Numbered from the stretch's first letter, positions 42,105-51,626 are shown. The stretch: 64,000 nt of DNA from Psychrobacillus sp. FSL K6-4046 (GCF_038624605.1 NZ_CP152020.1:3527312-3591311); one strand, 5' to 3'. Numbers and translations: made by a program. The notes: generated by a model not told the origin, from the letters alone.

Positions 42105-43514
42105 TCACGACTCAGGTATCAATAACTCTAAAATATCCTCAGACACATAGGTTTGCTTGTTGTGCAAAACAGGAGCCTCTTGGAATTCCCTTATACTTTT
42201 ATTATATCCATATTTCAGCTCACCACGTGTTATGGTAAAAGAACCGTTACCAAGCTTTAAATACATACTATTTCGTTTTGGATGGGATATGACCTCATAT
42301 CCTAAGTATTGAGCCACTTGGCGTAAAGGAATCATTTTAACCCCATTGTGGATAAAATGGTTATCTTCTATTAGAAGATTGAGCTCCTTTAAAGCAGGTT
42401 CAACATAGTCTATTGCGATAATTTTAGAAGGAGTTATAAGCTTCTGTTCTCCCTTAGGAGCGCTATAGAATACGATTAACTCCTTACCCTTTAAATCCTT
42501 TTGTTTAATTTTCTTACCCTTTTCGTCCATTAATTTGGTTTGATCGGTGATTTGAAGATGAAGCTCACTGTCTAAGCTCACAAAATCCTCATTGAATTTT
42601 GACACCTTTACTAAGCTACCCTTTTTTCCATGAGCAACTATTATATCTGGTGTGATTCTTGGTGGATAGATCAGAATCATTGGTTTATTTTTATCATAAT
42701 AAGCATCCACTTTAGTTCCCTTTTGAAACGAGTCAATCGATACTTCTTTGGTTGAAGCATCGTTAAGCGCTATAACGTCTTTGTTCAATATAAACATAGA
42801 TACCAATTTCTCGTCATTGTCTGACTCTACAGTCAAGGTCACTTCTTTATTATCTTTAGTAACTTCCTTAACGGTTCCTGTAAATTTGATAAAGTTGCTG
42901 GCATTCTGCTCTTCATCATCCAAGACCACTACTTTGGATGGTATTGCTTGTGCAGGAATACTTCTAGTTGTGGAGGTGTAAAAAACAATTAGCTCATGAC
43001 CTGCAAAATTCTTTTGTATAATACTCTCTCCATGCTTATTAACCACAAGCGTGTCCTTAGTAATGTTAAGCTTCAGCTGATTGTCTTCACTTGTTAACTG
43101 ATCATTAAAAATTCCCACTTTAGCAAAGCCTACATTTTTGGAATCATGCGCAATTATTAGCTCAGGAGTGATTTGGGCAGGATAAATCATAATCCTAGGC
43201 TGTGTTTTGTCATAATAGGCTTCTATTCGTTGTCCTTTAACAAAATCCTTTTGTTTAATTTCCTTCTTGGTACCGCTATTAAATAAAAGTGTCTCATCTG
43301 AAATAGTAAAAATAGTGACAATTGGTTCTTTTTCCTCTGTTTCTACCGTAAGTATGACACTGTCCGCTTTATGAGTGATTTCTTTAACCACTCCGGTAAA
43401 CCCCTCTAATTTAGACTTCATGGAATCCTCCCCCTCCTTTGCTAACACAAATGTAGGTGCGAGAAGAAGACAAATGGCTATAAAGCTTAAATAAAGATAG
43501 CGTAATTTTTTCAT
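42105..43514 (-). CDS. Secreted protein with duplicated domain and copper-amine-oxidase N-like C-terminus
   Basis: This 469-residue exported protein has a signal peptide at 1-25 (ending 'TFVLA-KE'). Two tandem ~165-residue repeats start at about 39 ('FTGVVKEIT') and 208 ('FTGTVKEVT'). Both units share 'AYYDKxxPxIxIYPxxITPxxIxAH' and 'ELIVFYxS' landmarks. The last ~75 residues ('MIPLRQVAQYLGYEV') match the copper amine oxidase N-terminal-like domain used for wall or surface association. The role is unknown; it is not an amine oxidase itself. Confidence 0.82.
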   Translation of the reverse strand: MKKLRYLYLSFIAICLLLAPTFVLAKEGEDSMKSKLEGFTGVVKEITHKADSVILTVETEEKEPIVTIFTISDETLLFNSGTKKEIKQKDFVKGQRIEAYYDKTQPRIMIYPAQITPELIIAHDSKNVGFAKVGIFNDQLTSEDNQLKLNITKDTLVVNKHGESIIQKNFAGHELIVFYTSTTRSIPAQAIPSKVVVLDDEEQNASNFIKFTGTVKEVTKDNKEVTLTVESDNDEKLVSMFILNKDVIALNDASTKEVSIDSFQKGTKVDAYYDKNKPMILIYPPRITPDIIVAHGKKGSLVKVSKFNEDFVSLDSELHLQITDQTKLMDEKGKKIKQKDLKGKELIVFYSAPKGEQKLITPSKIIAIDYVEPALKELNLLIEDNHFIHNGVKMIPLRQVAQYLGYEVISHPKRNSMYLKLGNGSFTITRGELKYGYNKSIREFQEAPVLHNKQTYVSEDILELLIPES

Positions 43515-43563
43515 TTTTTACCGTCCCCTTTGTTGTTATCAATGTATTAGACGGAAGGCTATA

Positions 43564-43595
43564 CTAAACGTTTCACAATTTTTTGAAACGTTTAG
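43564..43595. promoter_or_regulatory. Perfect inverted repeat between divergent genes
   Basis: CTAAACGTTTCA and TGAAACGTTTAG are perfect 12-bp arms separated by 8 bp. They lie 50 bp before the secreted-protein gene (minus) and 55 bp before the ABC ATPase gene (plus), the right place for a shared operator. Confidence 0.62.
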
Positions 43596-43649
43596 GGTAA
43601 TTGCACGTATAAAGTATTATGTAAAAATACTTAGGAATGGAGAATATGT

Positions 43650-44549
43650 ATGGCATTAGTAATCAATGAAGTAACCAAGCGTTACCATGATTTTACTGCA
43701 GTAGACCATCTTTCCTTCACCATCGAAAAAGGTGAAATCTTTGGCTTAATCGGCCAAAATGGTGCAGGTAAAACAACAACTTTTCGTATGATACTAGATT
43801 TACAGGAAACTACAGAAGGAACCATTACATGGGATGGTACGAATATCAACAATATTAACCGAGACCTTCTTGGCTATTTACCCGAGGAAAGAGGGATTTT
43901 TCCTGCAATGAAAGTAGAGGATCAGCTTTACTTCTTTGGTGAGCTTCGTGGTAAATCCCGAAAGGAACTAAAAAAAGAAGTCGATTATTGGATTGACCGT
44001 TTTGAATTAGAGGATAAAAGAAAAGCAAAAGCCGAAACTTTATCAAAGGGTAATCAGCAAAAGGTTCAATTAATCGCAAGCTTCATACACCAGCCTGCTT
44101 TTCTCATTCTAGATGAACCTTTCAGTGGCTTGGATCCAGTTAATAAGGACTTGTTAAAGGGAGCTATTTTAGAGCTAAAAGAGAAAGGCACGACCATTTT
44201 ATTTTCTAGTCATCAAATGGAAAATGTAGAAGAGCTTTGTGACCATTTGTGTCTATTAAAACGAGGTGTCTCTTTGTTTGCTGGTAGCTTACTAGACTTG
44301 AAGAAGCAATACGGGAAGACAAGACTAACCATTCGAACAGATATACCTAAGAATAAGCTGGAAAGTATGGAAGGCGTCAAGCAAGTCCATGTTGGCAAAG
44401 ACCAGTATGTACTTACACTAGCAGACGAAAAATATGCTCAAGCGATTTTCGACTCCATTTTTGATGGTAAATATATTGAAAAATTTAGCCTGGATTACTT
44501 GTCATTAGATGAAATCTTCAAGGATAAGGTAGGTGGCAAGAATGTCTAA
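43650..44549 (+). CDS. yhaQ: ABC exporter ATP-binding protein, YhaQ/NatA-like
   Basis: This 299-residue ATPase has Walker A 'GQNGAGKTTT', signature 'LSKGNQQKVQLIASF', Walker B 'FLILDEPFSGLDP' and switch His in 'LFSSHQME'. The C-terminal ~80 residues are the DUF4162 domain seen in NatA/YhaQ exporters. It overlaps the permease gene by 8 bp. Homologues export Na+ or small toxic molecules; YhaQP substrate is unknown. Confidence 0.88.
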   Translation: MALVINEVTKRYHDFTAVDHLSFTIEKGEIFGLIGQNGAGKTTTFRMILDLQETTEGTITWDGTNINNINRDLLGYLPEERGIFPAMKVEDQLYFFGELRGKSRKELKKEVDYWIDRFELEDKRKAKAETLSKGNQQKVQLIASFIHQPAFLILDEPFSGLDPVNKDLLKGAILELKEKGTTILFSSHQMENVEELCDHLCLLKRGVSLFAGSLLDLKKQYGKTRLTIRTDIPKNKLESMEGVKQVHVGKDQYVLTLADEKYAQAIFDSIFDGKYIEKFSLDYLSLDEIFKDKVGGKNV

Positions 44550-45780
44550 ATTCTGGTTGCTTGTAAAACAGCTATATACCGAAAAGATAAAGGCAAAGTC
44601 ATTTATTGTCATGCTTGCTATCTATGTCGGTGTAATTTCTATCGTGATGTTTTGGTCAGATATAAAGGCCGCCTTCTTTGAAAGTGAAGCATTGGAAATT
44701 GCTGTGATAAATGAAACAGATGCCGATATTGATGCTTTATTCCAATCGAATAGTGATTTAGCCTTCACCTTTCCTACGGAATCTAATAATGAAGTAGAAA
44801 AGGAAGTAATTGATGGAGACTATGCGGCTGCTATTTTTATAAAAGATGAAGGGAATTCTTTAAGTGCTGAGATTGCTACGTATGAACCACTCACATTTAA
44901 TGATCAGCTTAGCTTATCTTCAACCCTTCAATATGCAGGGAAGTTGTATGAGGTACAACAGTTAGATTTATCCGCTGAGGAAGCTGATAAAATCCTGCAA
45001 TCTGAGACAGTCATCACTATGAAAAATTTAGATGAAGCCTCGGTTGGTGGTAAGAGTGAGGATGAGAAGGCGATAGGAATCGTTGCTTCTATGCTTGTTG
45101 GGTCTTTAATTTATGGATTCTTAATTTCATTTTTATCTATGATTACCACAGATGTAGCTTCTGAAAAGGGTTCTCGTGTTTTAGAAGTGCTACTTGCAAG
45201 CGTTAAACCATCTACTCATTTAATCGCTAAATTGACTGGGACATTTCTCTTGGCGATTACTCAAATTGCAGCTTTGATCCTAGTTTTAGCAGTCATCTTC
45301 ATGACAGTTGATGGTGGCTCCAAAATGGATAGCCTACAGCCTATGATTGAGGAGCTTTCCTACTCTTACATTGGGTATGCTTTTGCCTTTTTAATACTGA
45401 CAATAATATTAAATCTAATCATTGGTGCATTATTAGGCTCACTGGTTTCTAAAGTGGAGGAAGCGGGCCAGGCTGTTATGCCAATGACGATTATAGGAAT
45501 CATTGGATTCTATGTGTTAATCTTTGGCGCACAAAGTCCGGACACTATGCTAGTAAAGGTATTTTCATATATTCCATTTACATCCGGGATGGTAATGCCA
45601 CTACGTATTGGGGCAACAGACATTGGGGCATTCGAGCCAATGTTAGCTTTAGGCATACTCGTTATTACTTCTATTATCGCATTCGTCATTAGCCTTTCCT
45701 TCTATAAACGAAGCGTTCTTACGTATAGTACTGGTGGTATGATTCAAAAGATTAAAACGATGCTGAAGGTAACAACCTAA
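44542..45780 (+). CDS. yhaP: ABC exporter permease, YhaP/NatB-like
   Basis: This 412-residue ABC-2 type permease has one N-terminal helix (about 22-40), a ~130-residue extracytoplasmic domain and five to six helices from residue 170 on. 'TTDVASEKGSRVLEVLLASVKPS' is the conserved ABC-2 cytosolic loop. I chose ATG 44542 because AGGTAGGTGG lies 5 bases upstream; GTG 44533 falls inside that site. It forms an operon with the ATPase gene and ends at a terminator. Confidence 0.88.
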   Translation: MSKFWLLVKQLYTEKIKAKSFIVMLAIYVGVISIVMFWSDIKAAFFESEALEIAVINETDADIDALFQSNSDLAFTFPTESNNEVEKEVIDGDYAAAIFIKDEGNSLSAEIATYEPLTFNDQLSLSSTLQYAGKLYEVQQLDLSAEEADKILQSETVITMKNLDEASVGGKSEDEKAIGIVASMLVGSLIYGFLISFLSMITTDVASEKGSRVLEVLLASVKPSTHLIAKLTGTFLLAITQIAALILVLAVIFMTVDGGSKMDSLQPMIEELSYSYIGYAFAFLILTIILNLIIGALLGSLVSKVEEAGQAVMPMTIIGIIGFYVLIFGAQSPDTMLVKVFSYIPFTSGMVMPLRIGATDIGAFEPMLALGILVITSIIAFVISLSFYKRSVLTYSTGGMIQKIKTMLKVTT

Positions 45781-45789
45781 TATTAAATG

Positions 45790-45827
45790 AAAGTATCGCG
45801 AACCTTACATGTTCGCGGTACTTTTTA
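45790..45827 (+). terminator. Terminator of the ABC exporter operon
   Basis: AAAGTATCGCGAAC/GTTCGCGGTACTTT stem (one G-U type mismatch), 7-nt loop, then TT. Confidence 0.88.
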
Positions 45828-45909
45828 CTATTTGGAGTGTATTTCTCTCGTCACTTTTACAGTACTTTTTTGCATATACTATGGGGGTGAAAGAAGGGAT
45901 GCGAATTAT

Positions 45910-47754
45910 ATGTGTGGGATAACGGGATGGATTGATTTTAAAAAAGATTTAAGGGGCTATTCCCCTATTGTCGAGAAAATGGCAGAGTGTTTAAAAAAAC
46001 GAGGACCAGATGACCATAACGTATGGAGTACAGCGCATGCTGCGTTTGGTCACCGAAGATTAACAGTGGTTGACCCTATTGGTGGTAAGCAGCCCATGAG
46101 CAAAAGCTATCAATCTAGGAACTACACACTTTGCTATAATGGTGAGCTATACAATACAGAGGAGCTTCGAAAAGAATTATTAAGTCGAGGGCATTCATTC
46201 TCTGGCCACTCCGATACAGAGGTATTATTAACCTCTTATATCGAGTGGAAGGAACAGTGTATTGATTATTTTAATGGGATTTTTGCATTTGCGATTTGGG
46301 ACGAAGAAGAACAAAAGATTTTTATGGCAAGAGACCGCTTAGGGGTAAAGCCTTTGTTTTATACAGAAAGAAATGAAGGGTTACTCTTCGGATCTGAATT
46401 AAAATCATTGCTTGTACATCCAGATGTCCCAACGGAAATCGATCGTATTGGTTTATCAGAAATTATTGGGCTAGGTCCTTCTCGTACCCCTGGCTTTGGT
46501 GTTTATAAAGGGATAATGGAGCTTCGTCCCGCACATGCCTTAACCTTTTCTAAGAATGGTCTACGTATCTGGAGATATTGGAATGTGGAAAGTAAGGAGC
46601 ATACCGATAGCTTAGAGGACACGGTGGAGAATGTAAGATTCTTATTTACAGATGCAGTAGAAAGACAGCTCGTTTCCGATGTACCTTTATGTACATTCCT
46701 TTCAGGAGGAATAGACTCAAGTGCTATTTCGGCTGTGGCGGCGAATGCTTATAAAAGAGACGGAAAGCCTGCTCTTCATACTTATTCCATCGATTATGAA
46801 AATAATAACGTACATTTCAAGGGAAATGAATTTCAGCCGAGCGAGGATTTTCCTTTCATCCAAAAGGTCTCCAGCACTCTTAATACTACCCACCACTTTT
46901 CTGTTATTACACAGGATGATTTAGCCCAATTCTTAACGGAGGCAGTCCATGTTCGCGATTTACCTGGAATGGCAGATATCGATTCCTCTCTTTTATGGTT
47001 TTGTAAGGAGATCAAAAAGGATTTTACCGTTGGATTATCTGGAGAATGTGCGGATGAAATTTTTGGAGGCTATCCTTGGTTCCATAAGATAGGGAATGCA
47101 GAAACAGGCTTTCCTTGGATTCGCTCCAAGCATGAAAGACACTCATTGCTAAATGATAGCTGGCAGAAGAAATTGAACATCGATGACTATGTCCAAAATG
47201 CTTATGACGTCAGTGCAGCTGAAACGCCTCAGCTATTTGGAGAATCCTCCTTAGAAGCTGAACGAAGAGAGCTTTTTTATATGAATATGATTTGGTTTAT
47301 GACCACTCTGCTAGACCGTAAAGACCGTATGAGCATGGGAGCAAGTTTGGAGGTTCGCGTTCCCTTTGCTGACCACCGACTTGTAGAATACGCGTGGAAT
47401 ATTCCGTGGGATTTTAAAATGGTTGGAAATCAAGAAAAAGGTATACTTCGCAAGGCTTTAGAGGGAATTCTTCCTAACGAGGTACTTTATCGTAAAAAGA
47501 GTCCTTATCCAAAAACACATAACCCTATTTACGCGGCAAAGGTACAGCTTATGCTCAAGGAACAGTTATTAGATAAGAATTCTATTTTACATGAATTATT
47601 TACACCAAGCAGCCTTCACTCTTTAATCGAATCAAATGGAGAAGCTTTTAAAACTCCTTGGTATGGTCAATTGATGACGGGTCCTCAGCTGTTGGCATAT
47701 TTGGCTCAAATGCATATTTGGTTTAAGGATTATAATGTTCAACTTGTTGAATGA
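45910..47754 (+). CDS. asnO: Asparagine synthetase (glutamine-hydrolysing), AsnO/AsnB type
   Basis: This 614-residue enzyme makes asparagine from aspartate, glutamine and ATP. The mature protein must begin with Cys2 ('MCGITGWID'), the glutaminase nucleophile, so ATG 45910 is the true start. An upstream 41-codon extension would block it and crosses the terminator. The glutaminase domain covers ~2-210 ('GFAIWD'-like 'FAFAIWDEEEQ'). The synthetase domain follows, with PP-loop 'LSGGIDSS' and 'LSGECADEIFGGY'. The length equals that of B. subtilis AsnO (YisO), a sporulation-linked paralogue. Confidence 0.9.
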   Translation: MCGITGWIDFKKDLRGYSPIVEKMAECLKKRGPDDHNVWSTAHAAFGHRRLTVVDPIGGKQPMSKSYQSRNYTLCYNGELYNTEELRKELLSRGHSFSGHSDTEVLLTSYIEWKEQCIDYFNGIFAFAIWDEEEQKIFMARDRLGVKPLFYTERNEGLLFGSELKSLLVHPDVPTEIDRIGLSEIIGLGPSRTPGFGVYKGIMELRPAHALTFSKNGLRIWRYWNVESKEHTDSLEDTVENVRFLFTDAVERQLVSDVPLCTFLSGGIDSSAISAVAANAYKRDGKPALHTYSIDYENNNVHFKGNEFQPSEDFPFIQKVSSTLNTTHHFSVITQDDLAQFLTEAVHVRDLPGMADIDSSLLWFCKEIKKDFTVGLSGECADEIFGGYPWFHKIGNAETGFPWIRSKHERHSLLNDSWQKKLNIDDYVQNAYDVSAAETPQLFGESSLEAERRELFYMNMIWFMTTLLDRKDRMSMGASLEVRVPFADHRLVEYAWNIPWDFKMVGNQEKGILRKALEGILPNEVLYRKKSPYPKTHNPIYAAKVQLMLKEQLLDKNSILHELFTPSSLHSLIESNGEAFKTPWYGQLMTGPQLLAYLAQMHIWFKDYNVQLVE

Positions 47755-47766
47755 TAAATTGATAGA

Positions 47767-47803
47767 GGGGTGGACGTTAACAATCGCGTCCACCCTTTTT
47801 ATT
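47767..47803 (+). terminator. Terminator of asnO
   Basis: GGGTGGACG/CGTCCACCC stem with TTTTTATTT following. Confidence 0.93.
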
Positions 47804-47928
47804 TATTTTTTTATAGTAGAGATTGATTAATAATACGATAAAAAATGAGCTGAAAAAAGTATCTCCAGTGTCATTTTACTTTGAAGTTGTTTTTACCTAA
47901 CGCACGCATTAATTGAACAAGGACAATT

Positions 47929-48375
47929 TTAAGTAGTAATATTTTTAGAAAATAAAATGCGGTCTTGTCCCACACCAGCGTAATCAGTTTTTAAGGATAC
48001 GGAAAAACCCATTGATTTATGAAAAGAGACAGAACCCGTGTTTACTGGTGTAGTAATGCAAAGGACAGTGTTACAACCTAAACTTCGAACCTTAGCAAAA
48101 AACAATTCATATAACTCTCTTGCTAAACCGTTCTTCCTGAATTCTGGGTTAACACCTACAAAATGTATGTATGCTTCATTTATATTTGTTTGCGACACAA
48201 ATCCAATTAGAAATGCAGATAATACTTCATTATCTTCAACTATGAAACTAGTCGACTGAAAATGCTCGAAAAACAGGCGAGGCAACAAATGTGTCATCTC
48301 TCGACCACCCCACCATTCATTCAAAACATTAATTACTTTATAATAATCTTCTTCCGAAACGTTTTGTATTTGCAT
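47929..48375 (-). CDS. GNAT-family N-acetyltransferase
   Basis: This 148-residue GNAT domain shows 'AYIHFVGVNPEFRKNGLARELYELFF', with the loop R-K-N-G-L-A, and 'TTPVNTGSVSFHKSMGFS'. It is close in type to small YjcK/RimI-like acetyltransferases. Substrate unknown. Downstream of it no clear terminator is visible. Confidence 0.85.
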   Translation of the reverse strand: MQIQNVSEEDYYKVINVLNEWWGGREMTHLLPRLFFEHFQSTSFIVEDNEVLSAFLIGFVSQTNINEAYIHFVGVNPEFRKNGLARELYELFFAKVRSLGCNTVLCITTPVNTGSVSFHKSMGFSVSLKTDYAGVGQDRILFSKNITT

Positions 48376-48481
48376 TAATACAACTCCTATTTATAAATAT
48401 TTAAGTTATAACTAAATGCACTGTTAGTTTAATTGTAACATTTCAAAAAAATACTAAAAACACCATTACCTTTAACATAGC

Positions 48482-49291
48482 CTATTTTTTTGTTCCAATG
48501 TACAGCAGGTGAGATGATACCCCTAGCATATAAGGGTCGCTGGCTTTTTCAATTAGCAGGTTTATTAATTTATCGTATTCCTGCTCCCCTTTTTCCTTCC
48601 AGTAGTCCCAACTTGCCTTGTTCAATGTTGCAGCTACATTTGAGCCAATCAATTCCAGACTTTGAAATCCGTTCGATTCCATAAAAGGCTGTATGTCATC
48701 GATATTATAATAATAGGCTCCAGTAAAACGTCCAGTCTCCTGATGATCAAAGCAGCCAGTTTGATTGAATTGAAGGATGTTGTCCATCTGGTCATGCGGT
48801 TTCCAGTTCTCAGGGTGTGTCAAAGAGGTTAATAAGTGTTTAACTCTCGGCATAAAGGCAACAAAAACAAGACCATCTTTTTTAGTTACTCTATGTAATT
48901 CTTGGATTGCTTTTATACGATCGGCTTCTCCCTGTATATGATACATGGGGCCAAGCATAAGAGAAGCATCAAATTGCTCATCTTGGATTTTGGATAAGTC
49001 TCGTGCATCCGCCACTAGGAAATCGGTAAAGCGACCTTTCAGGTTAAATTCTTCTGCCTTTTCTCTCGCTATTTCCACTAATTTGGGAGTTAAATCCGTT
49101 AGAGTCACATTGTATCCTTCAAGAGCTAGCTTCATCGCATATTTTCCCGGGCCTGCGCCATTATCAAGGACGTTCCCATTAGGAGGCAGGTACGTACTTA
49201 TGTAGTGCCAATTCACTTGAAATTCAATCGGTTCCCTTTCCAGTCTCCCCCACTCGTCAAATTGATTGTAATAGCTAATAATATTACTCAT
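48482..49291 (-). CDS. SAM-dependent methyltransferase (class I)
   Basis: This 269-residue protein shows motif I 'VLDNGAGPGKYAMKLALEG', the acidic end of beta 2 in 'VTLTDLTPKLVEIA', 'FLVADARDLS' and 'LMLGPMYHIQ' (post-I/IV). It belongs to the methyltransferase 11/25 group. The methyl acceptor is not apparent. The ribosome site of ATG 49291 is weak. It lies just past the terminator that follows the R1 repeats. Confidence 0.86.
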   Translation of the reverse strand: MSNIISYYNQFDEWGRLEREPIEFQVNWHYISTYLPPNGNVLDNGAGPGKYAMKLALEGYNVTLTDLTPKLVEIAREKAEEFNLKGRFTDFLVADARDLSKIQDEQFDASLMLGPMYHIQGEADRIKAIQELHRVTKKDGLVFVAFMPRVKHLLTSLTHPENWKPHDQMDNILQFNQTGCFDHQETGRFTGAYYYNIDDIQPFMESNGFQSLELIGSNVAATLNKASWDYWKEKGEQEYDKLINLLIEKASDPYMLGVSSHLLYIGTKK

Positions 49292-49374
49292 AAAATACCA
49301 GCTTTCTTAAATATATTTGTTTGTACATTCGTAGAGTTCCAAAGAGCTAGAAGTGGTTTCTACAAAATTTTATA

Positions 49375-49408
49375 AAAAAGGACAGAGAGTAAGTATCTCT
49401 GTCTTTTA
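49375..49408 (-). terminator. Terminator downstream of dapL and the R1 repeat pair
   Basis: GACAGAGA/TCTCTGTC stem with flanking A/T runs on both strands. It is 370 bp away from the dapL stop because the R1 repeats lie between. Confidence 0.8.
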
Positions 49409-49410
49409 CG

Positions 49411-49611
49411 TTATTTAGAAAATTATAGAATTCTGCACCTGTGGATAGATTGATGTCTAGCTTCGGCGCCTTGCCCCTCGGGATCAAATGGGAAAATACT
49501 GCTCCTGCGCAAGCTCGTCGCAAACAAGAGCGTTTGCGGTGGATGAGGGACTGCCTCCTCGCATTTTCCCATTTGCCTGTCGGGGCAGAGATAGGCGCCT
49601 GCGCTTTTCTC
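49411..49611 (-). repeat. Structured intergenic repeat R1, copy 2
   Basis: On the minus strand it runs from AGAAAAGCGCAGGCGCC to the AT-rich tail after 'CCACAGGTGCAG', closely matching copy 1 over its full ~200 bp. Arms CAAATGGGAAAAT and ATTTTCCCATTTG pair over ~80 bp. Confidence 0.8.
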
Positions 49612-49773
49612 GATGTCTAGCTCCACCGCCTTGCCCCTCGGGGTCAAATGGGAAAATACTGCTCCTGCGCAAGCTCGTCGCAAACAAGAGCGTTTGCGGT
49701 GGCTGAGGGACTGCCTCCTCGCATTTTCCCATTTGCCTGTCGGGGCAGGGATAGGCGCCTGCGCTTTTCTTGT
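49612..49773 (-). repeat. Structured intergenic repeat R1, copy 3 (tandem with copy 2)
   Basis: Head-to-tail with copy 2 and nearly identical over ~160 bp, but it lacks the tail beyond 'GCTAGACATCG'. It begins directly at the dapL stop codon. All ORFs reported across 49423-49830 are artefacts of this repeat. Confidence 0.8.
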
Positions 49774-50901
49774 TTAATTGCTTGTAAGTGTTCTAAAGTA
49801 CTGATCCACAAAAGGGATAAGATAGTCTAATAGCTCTTCACTTGGGTTCATCTTTGCATGATGAAGACCAAAAGGAGAATCGACACCCGCCCAGAATAAC
49901 ATGCCTGGTATGTCTTTTAAAAAATATCCAAAATCTTCACCTGTCATCGCTGCATCACAATGAATGGCATTAGTTGCTTGATGCTGCTCAGCAAAAGCAA
50001 GAAAATCATTGGTAATGTCATGATTGTTATACACCTGATAATAGGATGATCCATAATCAATTTTTACCTCACACTCAAATGCGATTTCAGTAGCATGGCA
50101 AAAAGCCTCTATCTTTTCTTTTATTAATGCCATCGTAGTAGCATCCATCGTACGAATCGTTCCTTCAAGACGGGCATGACCTGAAATAATATTTTGTACA
50201 GTACCAGATGTAAATTTACCAATAGTTAATACTGCAGGCTTCATTGGGTTAATTGTACGGCTCACGATGGATTGTAGCTGTAGCAAAAGAGTTGCTGCTG
50301 CGATTGACATATCCCTTGCTTGATGGGGGTAGGCAGCATGCCCTTCCTTCCCTATTAAGTCAATGTAGAGCTCTGACGTATTGGCAAATAGGAGGCCAGG
50401 TCGAGTAGCGATTGTCCCAACTGGATACTCCGGTGCTACGTGATAAGCAAATATCTTGTTAGGAACTAGCTCAGGATGCTCTTCCCTTAGCCAGTTAAGC
50501 ATCGGAAGAGCACCACCTGGGCTTTCCTCTGCTGGCTGAAACAAGAACACCATATGATCGTTTATTGGTGTATCTACTATTTTTTCTAGCAAGCCAAGTG
50601 CAACAGTCATATGCATATCATGACCACATGCATGCATTTTCCCTGGATGCTCGGAAGAAAATTTAACCTCTGTAGCTTCTTTGATTGGCAGACCATCAAT
50701 ATCAGCTCTCCAGCCAATCGTTTGAGTTGGTTGAAGCCCTTCTACTTTCACTACAATTCCTGTTTTCCATGTAATAGTCGTTAACCGATCCTGTCGAAGG
50801 GATCCTATCTGCTCTAAAAGATATGCCTGCGTTTTCACTTCTTCAAAGCCAAGCTCCGGTATACGATGCAAATCGCGACGAATATCAAGTAAGGCCTTCA
50901 T
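49774..50901 (-). CDS. dapL: N-acetyldiaminopimelate deacetylase
   Basis: This 375-residue M20-family metallopeptidase-fold enzyme (B. subtilis YkuR) removes acetate from N-acetyl-LL-diaminopimelate in the lysine and cell-wall pathway. Metal ligands are seen in '[10 protein letters not shown]', '[11 protein letters not shown]' and the C-terminal '[11 protein letters not shown]'. '[11 protein letters not shown]' is the dimerisation/active-site segment. It follows dapH by 11 bp, so both are in one operon. R1 repeats start exactly after its stop. Confidence 0.93.
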   Translation of the reverse strand: MKALLDIRRDLHRIPELGFEEVKTQAYLLEQIGSLRQDRLTTITWKTGIVVKVEGLQPTQTIGWRADIDGLPIKEATEVKFSSEHPGKMHACGHDMHMTVALGLLEKIVDTPINDHMVFLFQPAEESPGGALPMLNWLREEHPELVPNKIFAYHVAPEYPVGTIATRPGLLFANTSELYIDLIGKEGHAAYPHQARDMSIAAATLLLQLQSIVSRTINPMKPAVLTIGKFTSGTVQNIISGHARLEGTIRTMDATTMALIKEKIEAFCHATEIAFECEVKIDYGSSYYQVYNNHDITNDFLAFAEQHQATNAIHCDAAMTGEDFGYFLKDIPGMLFWAGVDSPFGLHHAKMNPSEELLDYLIPFVDQYFRTLTSN

Positions 50902-50912
50902 ATGTCACCTTC

Positions 50913-51626
50913 TTAAATTTGACGTAGTTCTTGCATGATTTCTGTTTTCGATTTTGTTTGTGCATCGATATCCTTAATCACTTTTGCAGGGGTACCAGCA
51001 ACAACTGTATACGGTGGCACATCTTTCGTAACAACTGCTCCAGCTGCAACAACTGCTCCTTTACCAACACGGCATCCCTCTAGGACTACGGCATTCGCAC
51101 CGATTAATACGTCGTCTTCAATAATTACCGGAGTAGCAGAAGGTGGCTCTATAACACCTGCAAGCACTGCTCCAGCTCCGATATGACAATTGTCTCCAAC
51201 CGTCGCACGGCCACCAAGGATTGCTCCCATGTCGATCATTGTTCCTTTACCTATTACAGCTCCGATATTAATCACTGCACCAAGCATGATAATCGCATTA
51301 TCCCCAATGCTCACTTGATCACGGATAACAGCACCTGGTTCAATTCTTGCATTTATCCCTTTTAAATCTAATAGTGGAATAGCAGAATTTCTGCTCTCAT
51401 TTTCTACTACTACATCTTCGATTTGATCCTTATGCTGTTCTAAAGTAGGTTGAATTTCCGACCATTCTCCAAATAGAATAAGAGAATTTCCTTGTCCAAA
51501 AACTTTTGTATTTTCCCCAAAAGAAAGTTGGTCAATACCATTTCCCTTTATGTATACCTTCACTTGTGTGGATTTCTTTGCGTGTTGAATGTAAGAAATA
51601 ATCTCATGTGCATCTAACTGTTTCAT
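50913..51626 (-). CDS. dapH: Tetrahydrodipicolinate N-acetyltransferase
   Basis: This 237-residue trimeric left-handed beta-helix enzyme (YkuQ) starts the acetylase branch of diaminopimelate synthesis. Residues ~90-210 are hexapeptide repeats ('[20 protein letters not shown]', '[20 protein letters not shown]'). The N-terminal DapH domain occupies 1-85. ATG 51626 follows GAGGAGG. It is first in the dapH-dapL operon. No lysine riboswitch is visible in the 130 bp upstream. Confidence 0.95.
   Translation of the reverse strand: MKQLDAHEIISYIQHAKKSTQVKVYIKGNGIDQLSFGENTKVFGQGNSLILFGEWSEIQPTLEQHKDQIEDVVVENESRNSAIPLLDLKGINARIEPGAVIRDQVSIGDNAIIMLGAVINIGAVIGKGTMIDMGAILGGRATVGDNCHIGAGAVLAGVIEPPSATPVIIEDDVLIGANAVVLEGCRVGKGAVVAAGAVVTKDVPPYTVVAGTPAKVIKDIDAQTKSKTEIMQELRQI

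Noticed and set aside
42105-43514. Calling this gene a copper amine oxidase
   Set aside because: Only the short N-terminal-like domain is present; there are no catalytic or copper-binding domains.
45787-45909. N-terminal extension of asnO
   Set aside because: It crosses the ABC operon terminator and would bury the Cys2 nucleophile that must be N-terminal.
48460-48480. Possible R2 tail remnant (ACCTTTAACATAG)
   Set aside because: Only a ~13-base match to the R2 end without other landmarks; could be chance.
49423-49830. Four overlapping ORFs around the R1 repeats
   Set aside because: They exist only because the repeat lacks stops. Both strands read through, and the peptides repeat the DNA repeat.
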